The position numbers and the translations under genes are program-made. The notes beneath the pieces are model-generated. The model was not told the origin of the DNA and made no database searches. It saw nothing but the letters and a program-made list of their open reading frames with translations. A DNA stretch of 64,000 nt, from the NCBI GenBank assembly GCA_035048485.1, contig CM068583.1:19381341-19445340 (forward strand). Direction: 5' to 3'. Position 1 is the first letter of the stretch; each line of letters opens with the position of its first letter. Shown here piece by piece: positions 32,101 to 40,375 of this stretch. Source of the DNA: Pteria penguin (taxonomy: Eukaryota; Mollusca; Bivalvia; Pterioida; Pteriidae).

Positions 32101-33222
32101 GTTTCTGTTTAAAGCAAAATCTCAATAACTAAGAGGAATATAAACATAATACTTCACCCATAGAACCCATAGGTTCATTATAACCAGAGCCTTCAATTAT
32201 GCCATAACTTTTCACCTAGTGACCTTGACCTCGGACTTTGACTTACTTTTTAAAATAAACTTCAATTTTGGCTAAATCTTTTGAATCAATAGGGGTAGGG
32301 CTTTGATACATCACACATATGATCTTTATGACCAAAGCTTACAATTGATACCATGACTTTTGACTTTGTGACCTTGATCTTGTTTGGAATTTGCAATCAA
32401 GGATTTAGCAGTGTCTTGTTCATAGAAAAAGTAAGAAACATAAGAAGCACATGTTGCCATGTGTTTTGAATAATTGCTATGAAATTTTCTATGTATTTGA
32501 TTAGTATTAATGCTCAGTCTTGTTCTAGATTTGTTAAAAATGTAGATGGTAGTATGAAATTGAAATATGAAATATTCAATAGAGATACATCTTATGACAC
32601 AAAGTGTCTTGGGGTGTTAAAATCAAAGACTTTACAATCATAAGATGATTCATGACTATAGTACATATTCATTTAATTTATAGTACTATTTTGGTTGAAA
32701 GAATGGTTTTGGGTTTTTTGGGGGGATGAAAGAAGCTTCCTAGATAAGAATAATCTTATTAAATGTTTATCTTGGCCTCACTATGATCATTTCACTTATA
32801 AGTAGGCACTTCTGCTGCATGTTCCCATAATTTTTAAACTCTGTATCTGCTGCTATATATTTATCTTTTAAACTTGTTTAAAGAAATTACGACCCTATAT
32901 ATACAGTAGCACAGGGTTATAAATTTAACGAATAATTTGAAAGACAAAGATAAAGCAGTAGGTCTGGTCATGGCCGTGAGAATGACAAAGATGATTCAGA
33001 ACTGTATAAATGCACAACTTCCTGGCAACAAAAAATTAATTTCTTCTTTCTCTTCAGTTACAGGACGTAATAGACAGTGTTTTGGCACGTGGATGGAGAG
33101 TGGGACAACTTATGCAAGCTATAAGGACATACTGTATGGCATGTCAAGACCTCTCACCAAGTGATCGACCAGATTTATTCCAACTTCTCCTCGATAAAAA
33201 TTCATTCCAAGACATTACTTAA
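17120..33222 (+). CDS. PARG: Poly(ADP-ribose) glycohydrolase with a ~950-residue AKAP-like insertion, 11 exons
   Basis: Hydrolyses ribose-ribose bonds of poly(ADP-ribose). Exons: 17120-17474, 18264-18414, 18662-18761, 19113-19232, 20162-20218, 21075-21242, 22603-22963, 25091-26957, 30009-30786, 31316-31471, 33058-33222. All junctions are GT-AG, and the total is 4278 nt (1425 aa). ATG 17120 follows an in-frame TAG two codons upstream. Exons 1-4 give the helical accessory domain. Residues 243-263 hold [11 protein letters not shown] and the catalytic QEE, with seven residues between GGG and QEE. The adenine-clasp tyrosine (human Y795) is Y302, while human Y792 is replaced by T299. NKAYVGF ends at residue 360, and [10 protein letters not shown] resumes at 1327-1336. 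Between them lies a ~950-residue insert (exon 7 tail, exons 8-9). The long vertebrate N-terminal regulatory region is absent. Activity is inferred from retained residues. The catalytic assignment is firm. The single continuous transcript is inferred from phase-perfect exons. Confidence 0.92.
17641..17840 (+). mobile_element. Degenerate tRNA-derived SINE in PARG intron 1
   Basis: Matches the body of the 11821 family with decay: actcaattggtaacttgtga (tRNA-like head), ccatgtcacagtagatgtgg, cacttaaaaggtccttcact, and gcataagtctaaacttgtaa. The 3' end is missing or unrecognisable. Confidence 0.6.
19810..19850. repeat. AT dinucleotide microsatellite in PARG intron 4
   Basis: Alternating ta/at with interruptions (tatatatatgtatatatata and onward). 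No other structure. Confidence 0.8.
20475..20722 (+). mobile_element. tRNA-derived SINE in PARG intron 5
   Basis: Head gttgcttggcttgtgagtg, box-B-like aggttcaagtcttgctgg, then cctgttttttggatgagaca, gtaaaagatccctcacttct, atcaggcagatgtcctcatc and a tail ending aataaaacaaa. Same family as 11821-12082. Confidence 0.75.
21741..22400 (+). repeat. Truncated copy of the 'gctcacctgagcc' molluscan repeat in PARG intron 6
   Basis: Starts ggctcatgtgagccaaaggc tcaagtga, close to the left end of the 52330-55070 repeat. It continues with tgcactgt, a 'gatcaaacttggtatgg' phrase and 'caatgtcccctac', in the same order as that copy. A family A MITE (21826-21997) is inserted within it. The right end is not preserved. 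Confidence 0.6.
21826..21997. mobile_element. MITE family A, copy 2 (nested)
   Basis: Left end caatctgattaaaaccatat and right end cagattg, with the internal inverted pair agatctggcaaaacc / ggttttgccagatct. It shares both ends with 15908-16292 but lacks most of the interior. It lies inside the repeat at 21741-22400. No target duplication is obvious. Confidence 0.75.
23080..23220. mobile_element. Palindromic MITE-like element in PARG intron 7
   Basis: Left arm ctagctgtggtttattgtcc aataattc and right arm gaattattggacaatcaaccacagttag are near-perfect inverted copies. The inner parts (catgaacca / tggttcatg) also pair. The loop is AT-rich. Confidence 0.75.
24646..24848. repeat. 24-bp minisatellite, about 8.5 copies, in PARG intron 7
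   Basis: Tandem unit ctgaccatatcccaccgtga tcaa, 24 bp, with sparse substitutions (cat/cgt/cct variants; agc for acc once). Because 24 is a multiple of three, both strands stay open, with peptide units QLTISHRD on plus and LITVGYGQ on minus. It is intronic and has no start context or conservation, so it is treated as a repeat and not a gene. Confidence 0.92.
25091..26957 (+). CDS. PARG: PARG exon 8: insert with seven AKAP-like helices
   Basis: This 1867-nt exon encodes residues 438-1060. It is serine-rich and largely low-complexity, broken by amphipathic segments at residues 442-467, 574-598, 643-658, 721-742, 881-907, 959-981 and 1026-1046. The helices share a core of F/Y-A-x-x-hydrophobic-hydrophobic-x-x-hydrophobic-hydrophobic, for example [10 protein letters not shown] and [10 protein letters not shown]. 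Residues 724-735 ([12 protein letters not shown]) fit every position of the RII-binding consensus recalled for A-kinase anchoring proteins, and the others deviate at one or two positions. RRSS occurs at 520-523, 531-534 and 989-992, a PKA-type site. The exon ends with GFRDPTLSR, whose helix continues (FAEELMK) across the splice. Codon use and length argue for real coding sequence: 1.87 kb stays open. Confidence 0.88.
27270..27600 (+). repeat. Molluscan dispersed repeat in PARG intron 8
   Basis: Recurring phrases 'ataacttaaggaccattaga gacagggctttgaaat', 'gaccttgagatcttgac' and 'gacaagacctcttattgtg' match those at 16740-17066 and 31620-31882. No coding capacity. Confidence 0.5.
28499..28645. 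mobile_element. Palindromic MITE-like element in PARG intron 8
   Basis: Left arm gaatgaatctaatttgattt ttgttggatggaggtatacc and right arm ggtatacctccatccaacga aaaacacaaattagattcattc are inverted, about 40 bp each with few mismatches, around an AT-rich loop. Confidence 0.8.
28905..29182 (+). mobile_element. tRNA-derived SINE, well-preserved copy in PARG intron 8
   Basis: Head agccggtgtggctgagtggt, box B ggttcaagtcccgctctgg, central gtctttcggatgagacagta, ggcacgttaaagatctctca, tail gtgacgtaaaacagtaatc followed by a tcaatcaatcaa run. It is nearly identical to 11821-12082, suggesting recent activity of the family. Confidence 0.9.
29528..29770 (+). repeat. Dispersed repeat in PARG intron 8
   Basis: Starts gggccccaccatatggcggg taccctatag, followed by a run of ctgtctgtctgccatttgtc tgtctttc. 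It has the style of abundant bivalve intergenic repeats. No other copy is present in this window, so the assignment rests on resemblance only. Confidence 0.35.
30009..30786 (+). CDS. PARG: PARG exon 9: insert with three consensus RII-binding-like helices
   Basis: Encodes most of residues 1060-1319. It begins by completing FAEELMK, repeats the block [14 protein letters not shown] (compare [14 protein letters not shown] at the end of exon 8), and has a basic cluster [14 protein letters not shown] (1127-1140) that resembles a bipartite nuclear localisation signal. It then has three helices: [13 protein letters not shown] (1187-1199), [13 protein letters not shown] (1234-1246) and [13 protein letters not shown] (1294-1306). 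In all three the 12-residue window after F satisfies the AKAP RII-binding pattern. The donor is TCG|GTAGGA, and the next exon resumes the PARG catalytic fold. Confidence 0.88.
31620..31882 (+). repeat. Molluscan dispersed repeat in PARG intron 10
   Basis: Starts taatgcccccggatcaatag atcaggggcatg (a small hairpin) and ends gccgctggagcattagtgtt tcacaaacaca. The end motif matches 16740-17066. The interior has 'aactttaaccttggctataac' and 'gaccatgacaatgaccct' phrases. Confidence 0.6.
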
Positions 33223-34660
33223 ACTTCTTAAAGCTTGAACCAAACATGATGTGCTTCACGGTTGTGAAGGGTTGAATAATCTTATAATACACTAAGCATT
33301 ATTTTTACAAGTTAAAAGTCATAGCCAAAATTGACAAATTTGATATTTTTATGAATGTGACAAATGCCTACTTTCATTTTGCATGCTATTTACATCTCTC
33401 AGTAACTAGAGATATGAAGTTTATTATGACTTCTGACCTATGACATATCAATGCAATACAGATGCGTGCTTTATTATCTATCTCCGATACTATTATCATA
33501 ACTGTGAATTAAAGATAGGAAGTTTTATTTGTAATTTTCATCTGACCAATTTCAAATGAAATGTAGACTTTGTCTGTATAAATACACCTTTTCTAATTTG
33601 AGTGTACCGGTATGCAAAAGTGCTTAATAGTTAGCTACAAAAGAATTTCTTATCATTGATCATTAGTCTGATTTTGTAGCTACTGTTGGAAAGTGTTTTT
33701 GTATATACAAGAATTATAAGACTGCATTTGTCATCAGGAGGTCTATTTTATATATGTTTTATAAGTGCAATGATTAAAGGTATTTACTTAATTTTAAGAA
33801 GGAAATAGCTTATCATAATAATGTAAAAACAAATATATTTCTCTTTAGATATTTGGTGTTTACATTTGATGAATTTGTATACATTGTATACTATTTAGAG
33901 GTCATATTCAAAGGTTATCCTTTGCTTAAACGTTTTGTTAGCCATATTTGTTTTCATTCATAAGATGTTTGTGTATTGTTAAACGCTGCACCTGGGTTAT
34001 TTTACTGATATGGTAGAAGTAGATTTTTATGGGAGGAGGAAACCAGGAAACCATCTACATTCGGCAGGCATCCATCCAGATCTTGTCACTGCCCTTGACT
34101 AGGATTTAGCATCGTACTTGACAAGAGATGGAAGGCTACTGTGTACCAGAGTAGTGCTTAAACGCACTAGTGCACTAAAGGCACTATTCATTGTATGTCA
34201 CAAATGATGTCACAACGAAAAAATTTTAATCAGGGGATGTTACCCATCGAGTAAATTGTAAAAGCATTTAATTTCTTTGCATGGCATAGGCATATTTGGT
34301 TTTAGCATAATTACAGCTTAAGTTAATAAATAGGAGTGACAAATGTATTTCATCTGAAAATTTCTTTGTGTATGACCTTTAAATAGATCATCAAGACTGT
34401 TTGCATACATGTGTTCATTGTTTTCTGTTACTGTCACAGTAATATCATAGATGACCTTTAACATGCCCTGTGCAGCATTTTGTTCTACGATAATCTTGAT
34501 CCAGTATCAATTTGTTATTTTTCGTCTATAAGATTTAAACCACACTGTTCATGCGTTAGTGTTGACATCAGTGCCCTATGATAAATTTCTAAACAAAGAC
34601 ATTTTTGTAGAACAAACTAGTTTAAATTCATGAAAATAAAGTTGATTTAAATTGATGTAT
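33223..34660 (+). other. PARG: Probable PARG 3' UTR with polyadenylation signal
   Basis: Non-coding AT-rich sequence follows the stop. AATAAA at 34635-34640 (in tgaaaataaagttgattt) is a good poly(A) signal. The cleavage site is inferred, so the length is uncertain. Confidence 0.5.
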
Positions 34661-35564
34661 CTGTTTTAATATTATTTCTATATTCCCATTTATAATGGGA
34701 AATATTAAAGTACAGCAAGATCTGTCCGTCTCTCCATTTGTAATGCAATACTGTGACTTACCATAACAATCCTAATCCTAACACTTCTTTAGGCTATAAT
34801 AAAAAAAATTTCCTAGATTTTCATCCCCGCCCACCCCAACCTTGTCCGTTTCCCTTATAGATATATGAGATTTTGTTTATATTTGTTGAATTTCTTATTT
34901 TACTTAATTGTTATATGGACAGGAAATCAAATAAAACTATGAAAGCTTACACCGTAACAATGTTATTATTTAGTGTTTGTCAGGTCAGTTTAGTCATATT
35001 CAGTGTCCAATTCCATTTTAGAGAAAAATGAAATATAAAATTTGTCGCCCCACATTTTTGGAAAAGTTGGATGAGAATCTAGCAATTTTATTTATTTATG
35101 GCCTTAGAGTAAGTTCATACTTGGTAGAAATGTTCTGTTCAGTAAGGTTAAGGTCAGCTTAGAAAAAATATTTTTCATCAAGCCTGTATCTCTACATACT
35201 TCTTCAGAATGAGTTCTTACTTGGTAAAGATGTTAATTACAGGAGGGCAACATCTCATGACCTTCATTCATGCTGGGTCAAGGTCACTGTCAGTTTTGGG
35301 GAAATTTTCATGTCTGAACCATTATTTCCCTTACAGTTCTTTTGAAGAAGTTCATACTTGAAAGAAATGTTCTCAATGGGAAGGGTATGCTTCATTACCT
35401 TGGAAAGGGATGCATGGTCCGTCATATATTTTAGGCCTAGAACTTTGGTAAATATTGGATGCTTTGAAAGATTATACTGAAATATAGTGTTTGACACAGA
35501 ACATGATAACTAATCATGAAGATTTTTAGCAGAGTTGGAAAACTCACCTTTTATTTTCATGCGA

Positions 35565-36400
35565 GGTGGGCAAGCAGTGACCGTCAACAATTGGTTTCCA
35601 GACCACAAGTCCAATACATTTAGTGCCATTGCCATGAAACTTCATACACTTACTCACCATGAGAGGAAGATGTGCCCTATTGTTTTTGGGGTCAAAAGAT
35701 CAATGGTCAAGGTTATAGTAGGGTATCAAAAATTGGTTTCTGGACCACAAGTTCAGTACGTTTAGTGCTATTGCAATGAAACATCATACACTTACTCACC
35801 AGGAGTTGAAGATATGCCAAATTGTTTCTGGGGTCAAAGGACAAGTTCATAGGAGTGGAATATAAAAAATTGGTTTTCGTACCATAAATCCAATACTTTT
35901 CGTGCTGTTGCAATGAAACTTCATAAGACTTACTCACCATGAGTGAAGATGTGAACTATCGTTTTTGGGGTCAAAGGTCAAGGACATAGGAGTGGGGTAT
36001 CAAAAATTGGTTTCTGGACAAGTCCAATAGGTTAAGTGCCCTTGCAGTGAAACATCATACACTTACCATGGGTAGATGTGCCAGATTGTTTCTGGGTTCA
36101 AAGGTCAAGGTCATAGGAGTGGAATATAAAAATTGGTTTCCGGACCATGAGTCCAATACGTTTAGTGCTATTGTGATGAAACTTCCTAAGACTTACTCAC
36201 CATGAGTGGAAGATGTGCCCTATTGTTTCTGGGGTCAAAAATCAAGGACGTAGGAGTGGGGTATGAAAAATTAATTTCCGGACCACAAGTCCAATACATT
36301 TTGTGCTATTGTAATGAAACATCGTACACTTACTAACCATGAGTGGAAAATGTGCCTTGTTGTTCCTGGGGTCAAAAGGTCAGAGGTCAAGGTCACAGCG
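35565..36400 (+). repeat. Tandem array, about six units of 120-155 bp
   Basis: Each unit reads approximately aattggtttctggaccacaa gtccaatacgtttagtgc, 'tgcaatgaaacttcatacac', 'ttactcaccatgagtgg' and 'tgtttctggggtcaaagg'. Units start near 35588, 35731, 35868, 36006, 36131 and 36270. They differ by small indels and substitutions, so the array is not recent. Confidence 0.85.
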
Positions 36401-37108
36401 TTATGGACCATAGACTGAAACGTCATGCAAGTTTGCTGCAGGTAGGGGACTCTAATCTGTCTTAAAACAGTGTAGCAAGACATTATTCACTTTAAGGTGC
36501 AAGTTTTGCAACTGGGCACATTGCATCTGTGATTTAAATCTTGGGGGGGGGTTTGGGGGTGGGGGGTTCATTTAACACAACATGCTTCATGCACCTGAAT
36601 AGTGGTATTTAGTGTTAAAATACGAATGAAATGAAAGTACCTACTGAAAACCAACAATCTTAAGGTGTTACACTGGCAGACAATCCCAATCATTTCCCCA
36701 ACAGGTTATCAAACCAACACTTAATGGAGCTCAGAGGTTATGGCGAGTTCATTTGCAGCTCCTTGGCTACTTCTGTCCACACCTCCTGCTAGCTAACTAT
36801 TAACCACACATGAACACCGTTTCAAATAACTTTTTATTTCAAAGCAATAAAAAACAAACCACACTGGAACTAATATTTTATCACGAAATTGTAGCATCAA
36901 ATCAATCAAGAAAAGATCTCTTAATCCTAATTAAACATCCATGATGAGAACAAAAGCTGGGTCACTTGGTATAATAATAGTCTGAACTGCCATTTTCATT
37001 TATCAGTGTCAGAGTTGCATTCAAAGTAATATCAACAAATCACAATAACGCTATTAAATTACGCTCACAAATATATCCTTGAAATAATTATGAAAGGAAA
37101 ATTACGCA

Positions 37109-37352
37109 CAGTACAGTCCAGGTGGAACTTAATTTGCCCACTGGTCAACCCAGTGGGCATTTTTAGAGTGGGCATTTAAAATGTCCACTGGACATGGTGG
37201 ACATTCTTGTAAGAGTCAGTTAGAATTAACATACAGGTAAGTGGCCAGCTTGATAGCTCAGGTAAATGTCTACTCTCAATGTCCACTGAAATTTCAGGTG
37301 GACTGCCCACTGTGGACAGTGGGCATTCAAAGTTCCACATGGACTGTACTGT
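37109..37352. mobile_element. MITE-like element with ACAGTACAGTCC ends
   Basis: Left end cagtacagtccaggtggaac and right end gttccacatggactgtactg are inverted copies. The interior has inverted 'gcccactgg..cccagtgggca' phrases. About 45 bp of flanking host sequence is roughly duplicated on each side (aaatatatccttgaaataat at 37071 and aaatgtatctttgaaataat at 37373). Confidence 0.7.
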
Positions 37353-38122
37353 ATCTATCAAATTAGTTAGCAAATGTATCTTTGAAATAATTACAAAAAG
37401 GAAAACTACATATCTACATGTATCAAAATAACTTAAGGCATACATTTTGTACAAAGCATCACAAAGATAATCTTAACTGCATCAAGCAGAATGGAGATCA
37501 TGAATTTCTAGATTTCTGAAAACTTGGCTCGGCTTGGGCTCATGTTTCGCTGCTGAATGTTTATCATCCATACATTTGATTATGCCCTCATGAACATGGT
37601 CATCACAGATTTTTACAAATTTGAGTTAAATGATGGATGAAAGCATATTGACAAATTACATGTACATGTATTTTGCAATACTCAAAAAGAAAGTTGCAAA
37701 ACCTTTGTATTTAATCTTTCTGTAACTGATGAACAATTTATATCAGTTTGGATCTGTATCATGATAATCTGCCTTACAATGTGTGTTTAGCAGTGCACTT
37801 ATCCTCTTTTAAAACTTTGTGGTAGCTTTCATTAAAATACTGCCTTTCTTTAAAATATTTTAAGGGTTAAAGAATTTCTGAAATGTATTTTTGTGATTAA
37901 GTTTATCAACAGCAAAACTTATTCACGAGTATGTTAATGATATCACTTTCATTACTTACAATCATGTGTGTAGTCTTAAAGAGAGACCCTCTTTTCGAAC
38001 AAATTTAAACATGAACTTACTATAGAGATACTGGATCTTCATATATATATAGCAAGTGATGTGATAGCAATATTTTGTTGCTTAAGACATGCTATTATAT
38101 GATTATTATGCACAATGAAACA

Positions 38123-39187
38123 CTACTGAATGGGGTGCACAGTGACACTGGTCGACTGATCTGTGACTGCAATATACTGTACACCATTCCTCTTAAATGG
38201 CTTCATCCAATTGATCTTCCCTGTATGCTCTATTTCCATCATTTTGCAGGCTTGGGATACATTTTCATCCCTGACCTCTTGTGGTCTTGTATGTCCATTT
38301 GTCATCAAGAGACCAGCTCCATTCCCAGCCCCATTTTCGCCATTAGCATGCACATTCTCCTCATTTTCATTTGTTGACTTTTCTAGATCCCATAATACTA
38401 TACAGCAATCGTTGCCCCCAGAGAGAAATTTACTATTTGATAAAAAGTGAATTTGAGATGCTCCTTGCGAATGAGCATGCAAGCTGAAAAGTTCTCGCAA
38501 ATGTTTTCGGCTGATATCAAATACTGCTAAAATTCCATTTTCTAGAGCACCCACTAAATAATGTCCATCAGCACTCGCGGAAAGATGGTGCACAAAGGGG
38601 GGATTTACCATGTATGCATCTATGTCTGAATTGGGATTGTGAAGTTCTTGCATATTATACTGATTTAAGCATTTTGGTCTTGAAAAATCCCAATGTACGA
38701 GTTTTGAATCCAAACCTCCTGTGAATATTTCCCAAGGTTTTCTAGGTCGGAAGCATGCAGTTGCACAGATATTTGTGTGCTTGTGTCGCAACGTTTTGAA
38801 AACTCTTTTTTCTTGGATATCAAATATTTTAATTTCGCCAGAATCATCACATGCTGCTAAAAACTTTTCTTTCTCATCCAAAACTATTTGATTTATTTCC
38901 TCCTGATTTTCTGAGTATGTTTCAATTGGCTGATTTAAGGTCCTCAAGTCAAATACTTCAACTTTTTCATCATAAGATGCATAAACTATGTTGTCTCTCT
39001 CATTTGAAAAGAGTACTGAAGTGCAATTCGAATCTGGACGTACAAACTTGTGTTGCAGAGACTCTGATTCTGTGGACCATAGACATAGTTCTCCCCCTTC
39101 CCCTCCAGACAAGATCTGGTTGCCATCTTTACTTACATCCACACACAGAACTGATTCTGTATGATTTCCACTCAGAATTGTTGTCAT
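38123..39187 (-). CDS. WDR53: WD repeat-containing protein 53
   Basis: Seven-bladed WD40 beta-propeller adaptor of 354 residues (human WDR53 is about 358). The start MTTILSGNHTESVLCVDVS aligns with the human N-terminus. It is preceded directly by a splice acceptor (tttttttgcag, AG at 39189-39188), so an upstream 5' UTR exon exists outside the coding exon. An ATG further upstream in the same frame lies in the intron. WD-type strands visible: LSGGEGGELCLWS, YASYDEKVEVFDLR, LAACDDSGEIKIFDI, FTGGLDSKLVHWD, VGALENGILAVFDIS, LSGGNDCCIVLWDLE, with the closing segment HTGKINWMKPF...VTVHPIQ, which matches the WDR53 C-terminus. In human cells the family is reported with CUL4-DDB1 ligase complexes, but substrate and role here are unknown. 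The coding exon is uninterrupted. Assignment rests on order of blades and C-terminal block. Confidence 0.93.
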   Translation of the reverse strand: MTTILSGNHTESVLCVDVSKDGNQILSGGEGGELCLWSTESESLQHKFVRPDSNCTSVLFSNERDNIVYASYDEKVEVFDLRTLNQPIETYSENQEEINQIVLDEKEKFLAACDDSGEIKIFDIQEKRVFKTLRHKHTNICATACFRPRKPWEIFTGGLDSKLVHWDFSRPKCLNQYNMQELHNPNSDIDAYMVNPPFVHHLSASADGHYLVGALENGILAVFDISRKHLRELFSLHAHSQGASQIHFLSNSKFLSGGNDCCIVLWDLEKSTNENEENVHANGENGAGNGAGLLMTNGHTRPQEVRDENVSQACKMMEIEHTGKINWMKPFKRNGVQYIAVTDQSTSVTVHPIQ

Positions 39188-39479
39188 CTGCAAAAAAACA
39201 GAAATTATCCATGATTGATTTAAATTGGTGACAAGTGCTACATGTTTATGATGTAAATTCTGAATCGTAAAATATTTTGCTTGACCTTGTTTCAGAGCTA
39301 AATCATGTAGACGGAATTTTAAAACAAGGCATTTCAAATGGGAAATTATAGAACCTAAAACAAAATTCAATATAATAAAACCATGATACCTGATTTGTGT
39401 TATACAAGATATAACGTGTACTATTCAAGTTTGAAACAACAGTGAGTGGCTGTTGAAGTGAGTAGCACTAGCATTTAGA

Positions 39480-39770
39480 AGAGAGTGTTCAATTTTCAGT
39501 CATATATTTTTAAACAAAACAGGCATAGAAAAGAGTGTTCAATTTTTAGTCATATATTTTTAAACAACAACAGGCATAGAACTTGAGAGTGTTCAATTTT
39601 CAGTCATATATTTTTAAACAAAAATAGGCATAGAAAAGAGTGTTCAATTTTCAGTCATATATTTTTAAACAAATATAGGCATAGAAGAGAGTGTTCAATT
39701 TTCAGTCATATATTTTTAAACAAAAATAGGCATAGAAGAGAGTGTTCAATTTTTTAAACAAAAATAGCCA
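39480..39770. repeat. Tandem array of about six 51-54-bp units upstream of WDR53
   Basis: Units read agagtgttcaattttcagtc atatatttttaaacaaaaat aggcatagaa with small differences. The last unit is deleted internally. It lies about 300 bp before the WDR53 coding exon on its upstream side, within the 5' UTR intron or promoter. Confidence 0.9.
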
Positions 39771-40057
39771 AAAAGTACCAATTACAGAAATCAATATTTT
39801 TTTTTTTAAACTTGGTTGTCTGTCACTTAAAGCATTATATTAGGTGCGTCACTTACAGCAGTTTTATAATAAATTAGTTGACACCAAGATCATGTTTGCA
39901 TGGTGAGTCTGGACATATCCTTGTGGTGTGTTCTGGATGTCAAGACACATAAACACTCTCTTTTCATTTGAAATATTACCAGTAAGGGTAAATTTTGTAA
40001 TATGGAAAAAATGAAAATCCTCAAAAATATAGTTCAACTTAAAATTTGGGTTTCGTG

Positions 40058-40375
40058 AATTCAAAGGTCGACCTCCTGCAGTTCTTATACAGTACTGTGT
40101 TTATTATATGTGGTTGCGTATATCAGGTTGGGAGCAACCTCTCATTTGAAAGATAATCACTCAGATGAGTAACTATCACCGTTTTCAGTAATCAATTTCA
40201 TTTTTTAGTACCTGTTAACTTCTGTTCATTCCTTGAAATTGATTACCGAAAACGGTGATAGTTACTCATTTGAGTGATTATCTCTCAAATGAGAGGTTGC
40301 CCCCAACCTGATATATGCAACCACATATGATAAACGCAGTACTGTATAAGAACTGCAGGAGGTCCCTTTGAATTG
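40058..40375. mobile_element. Large palindrome (143-bp arms), MITE-like
   Basis: Left arm (40058-40200) runs from aattcaaaggtcgacctcct gcag to gttttcagtaatcaatttca. The right arm (40234-40375) is its inverted copy, starting tgaaattgattaccgaaaac and ending ctgcaggaggtccctttgaa tt. Mismatches are few, and the loop is about 33 bp. A third, partial arm copy (ttgaaattgattactgaaaa and onward) follows at about 40384-40464. Confidence 0.85.

Larger units (their letters stand above)
34661..38122. other. Intergenic interval between convergent PARG and WDR53
   Basis: No gene seen. It contains the tandem array at 35565-36400, a G-rich tract near 36540-36570 and the MITE at 37109-37352. The WDR53 3' UTR lies at the upper end; its length cannot be set from sequence. 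Confidence 0.6.

Noticed and set aside
39188..39370. N-terminal extension of WDR53 to an ATG at 39370
   Set aside because: A strong splice acceptor directly precedes the ATG at 39187, which aligns with the human N-terminus; the extension is intronic.
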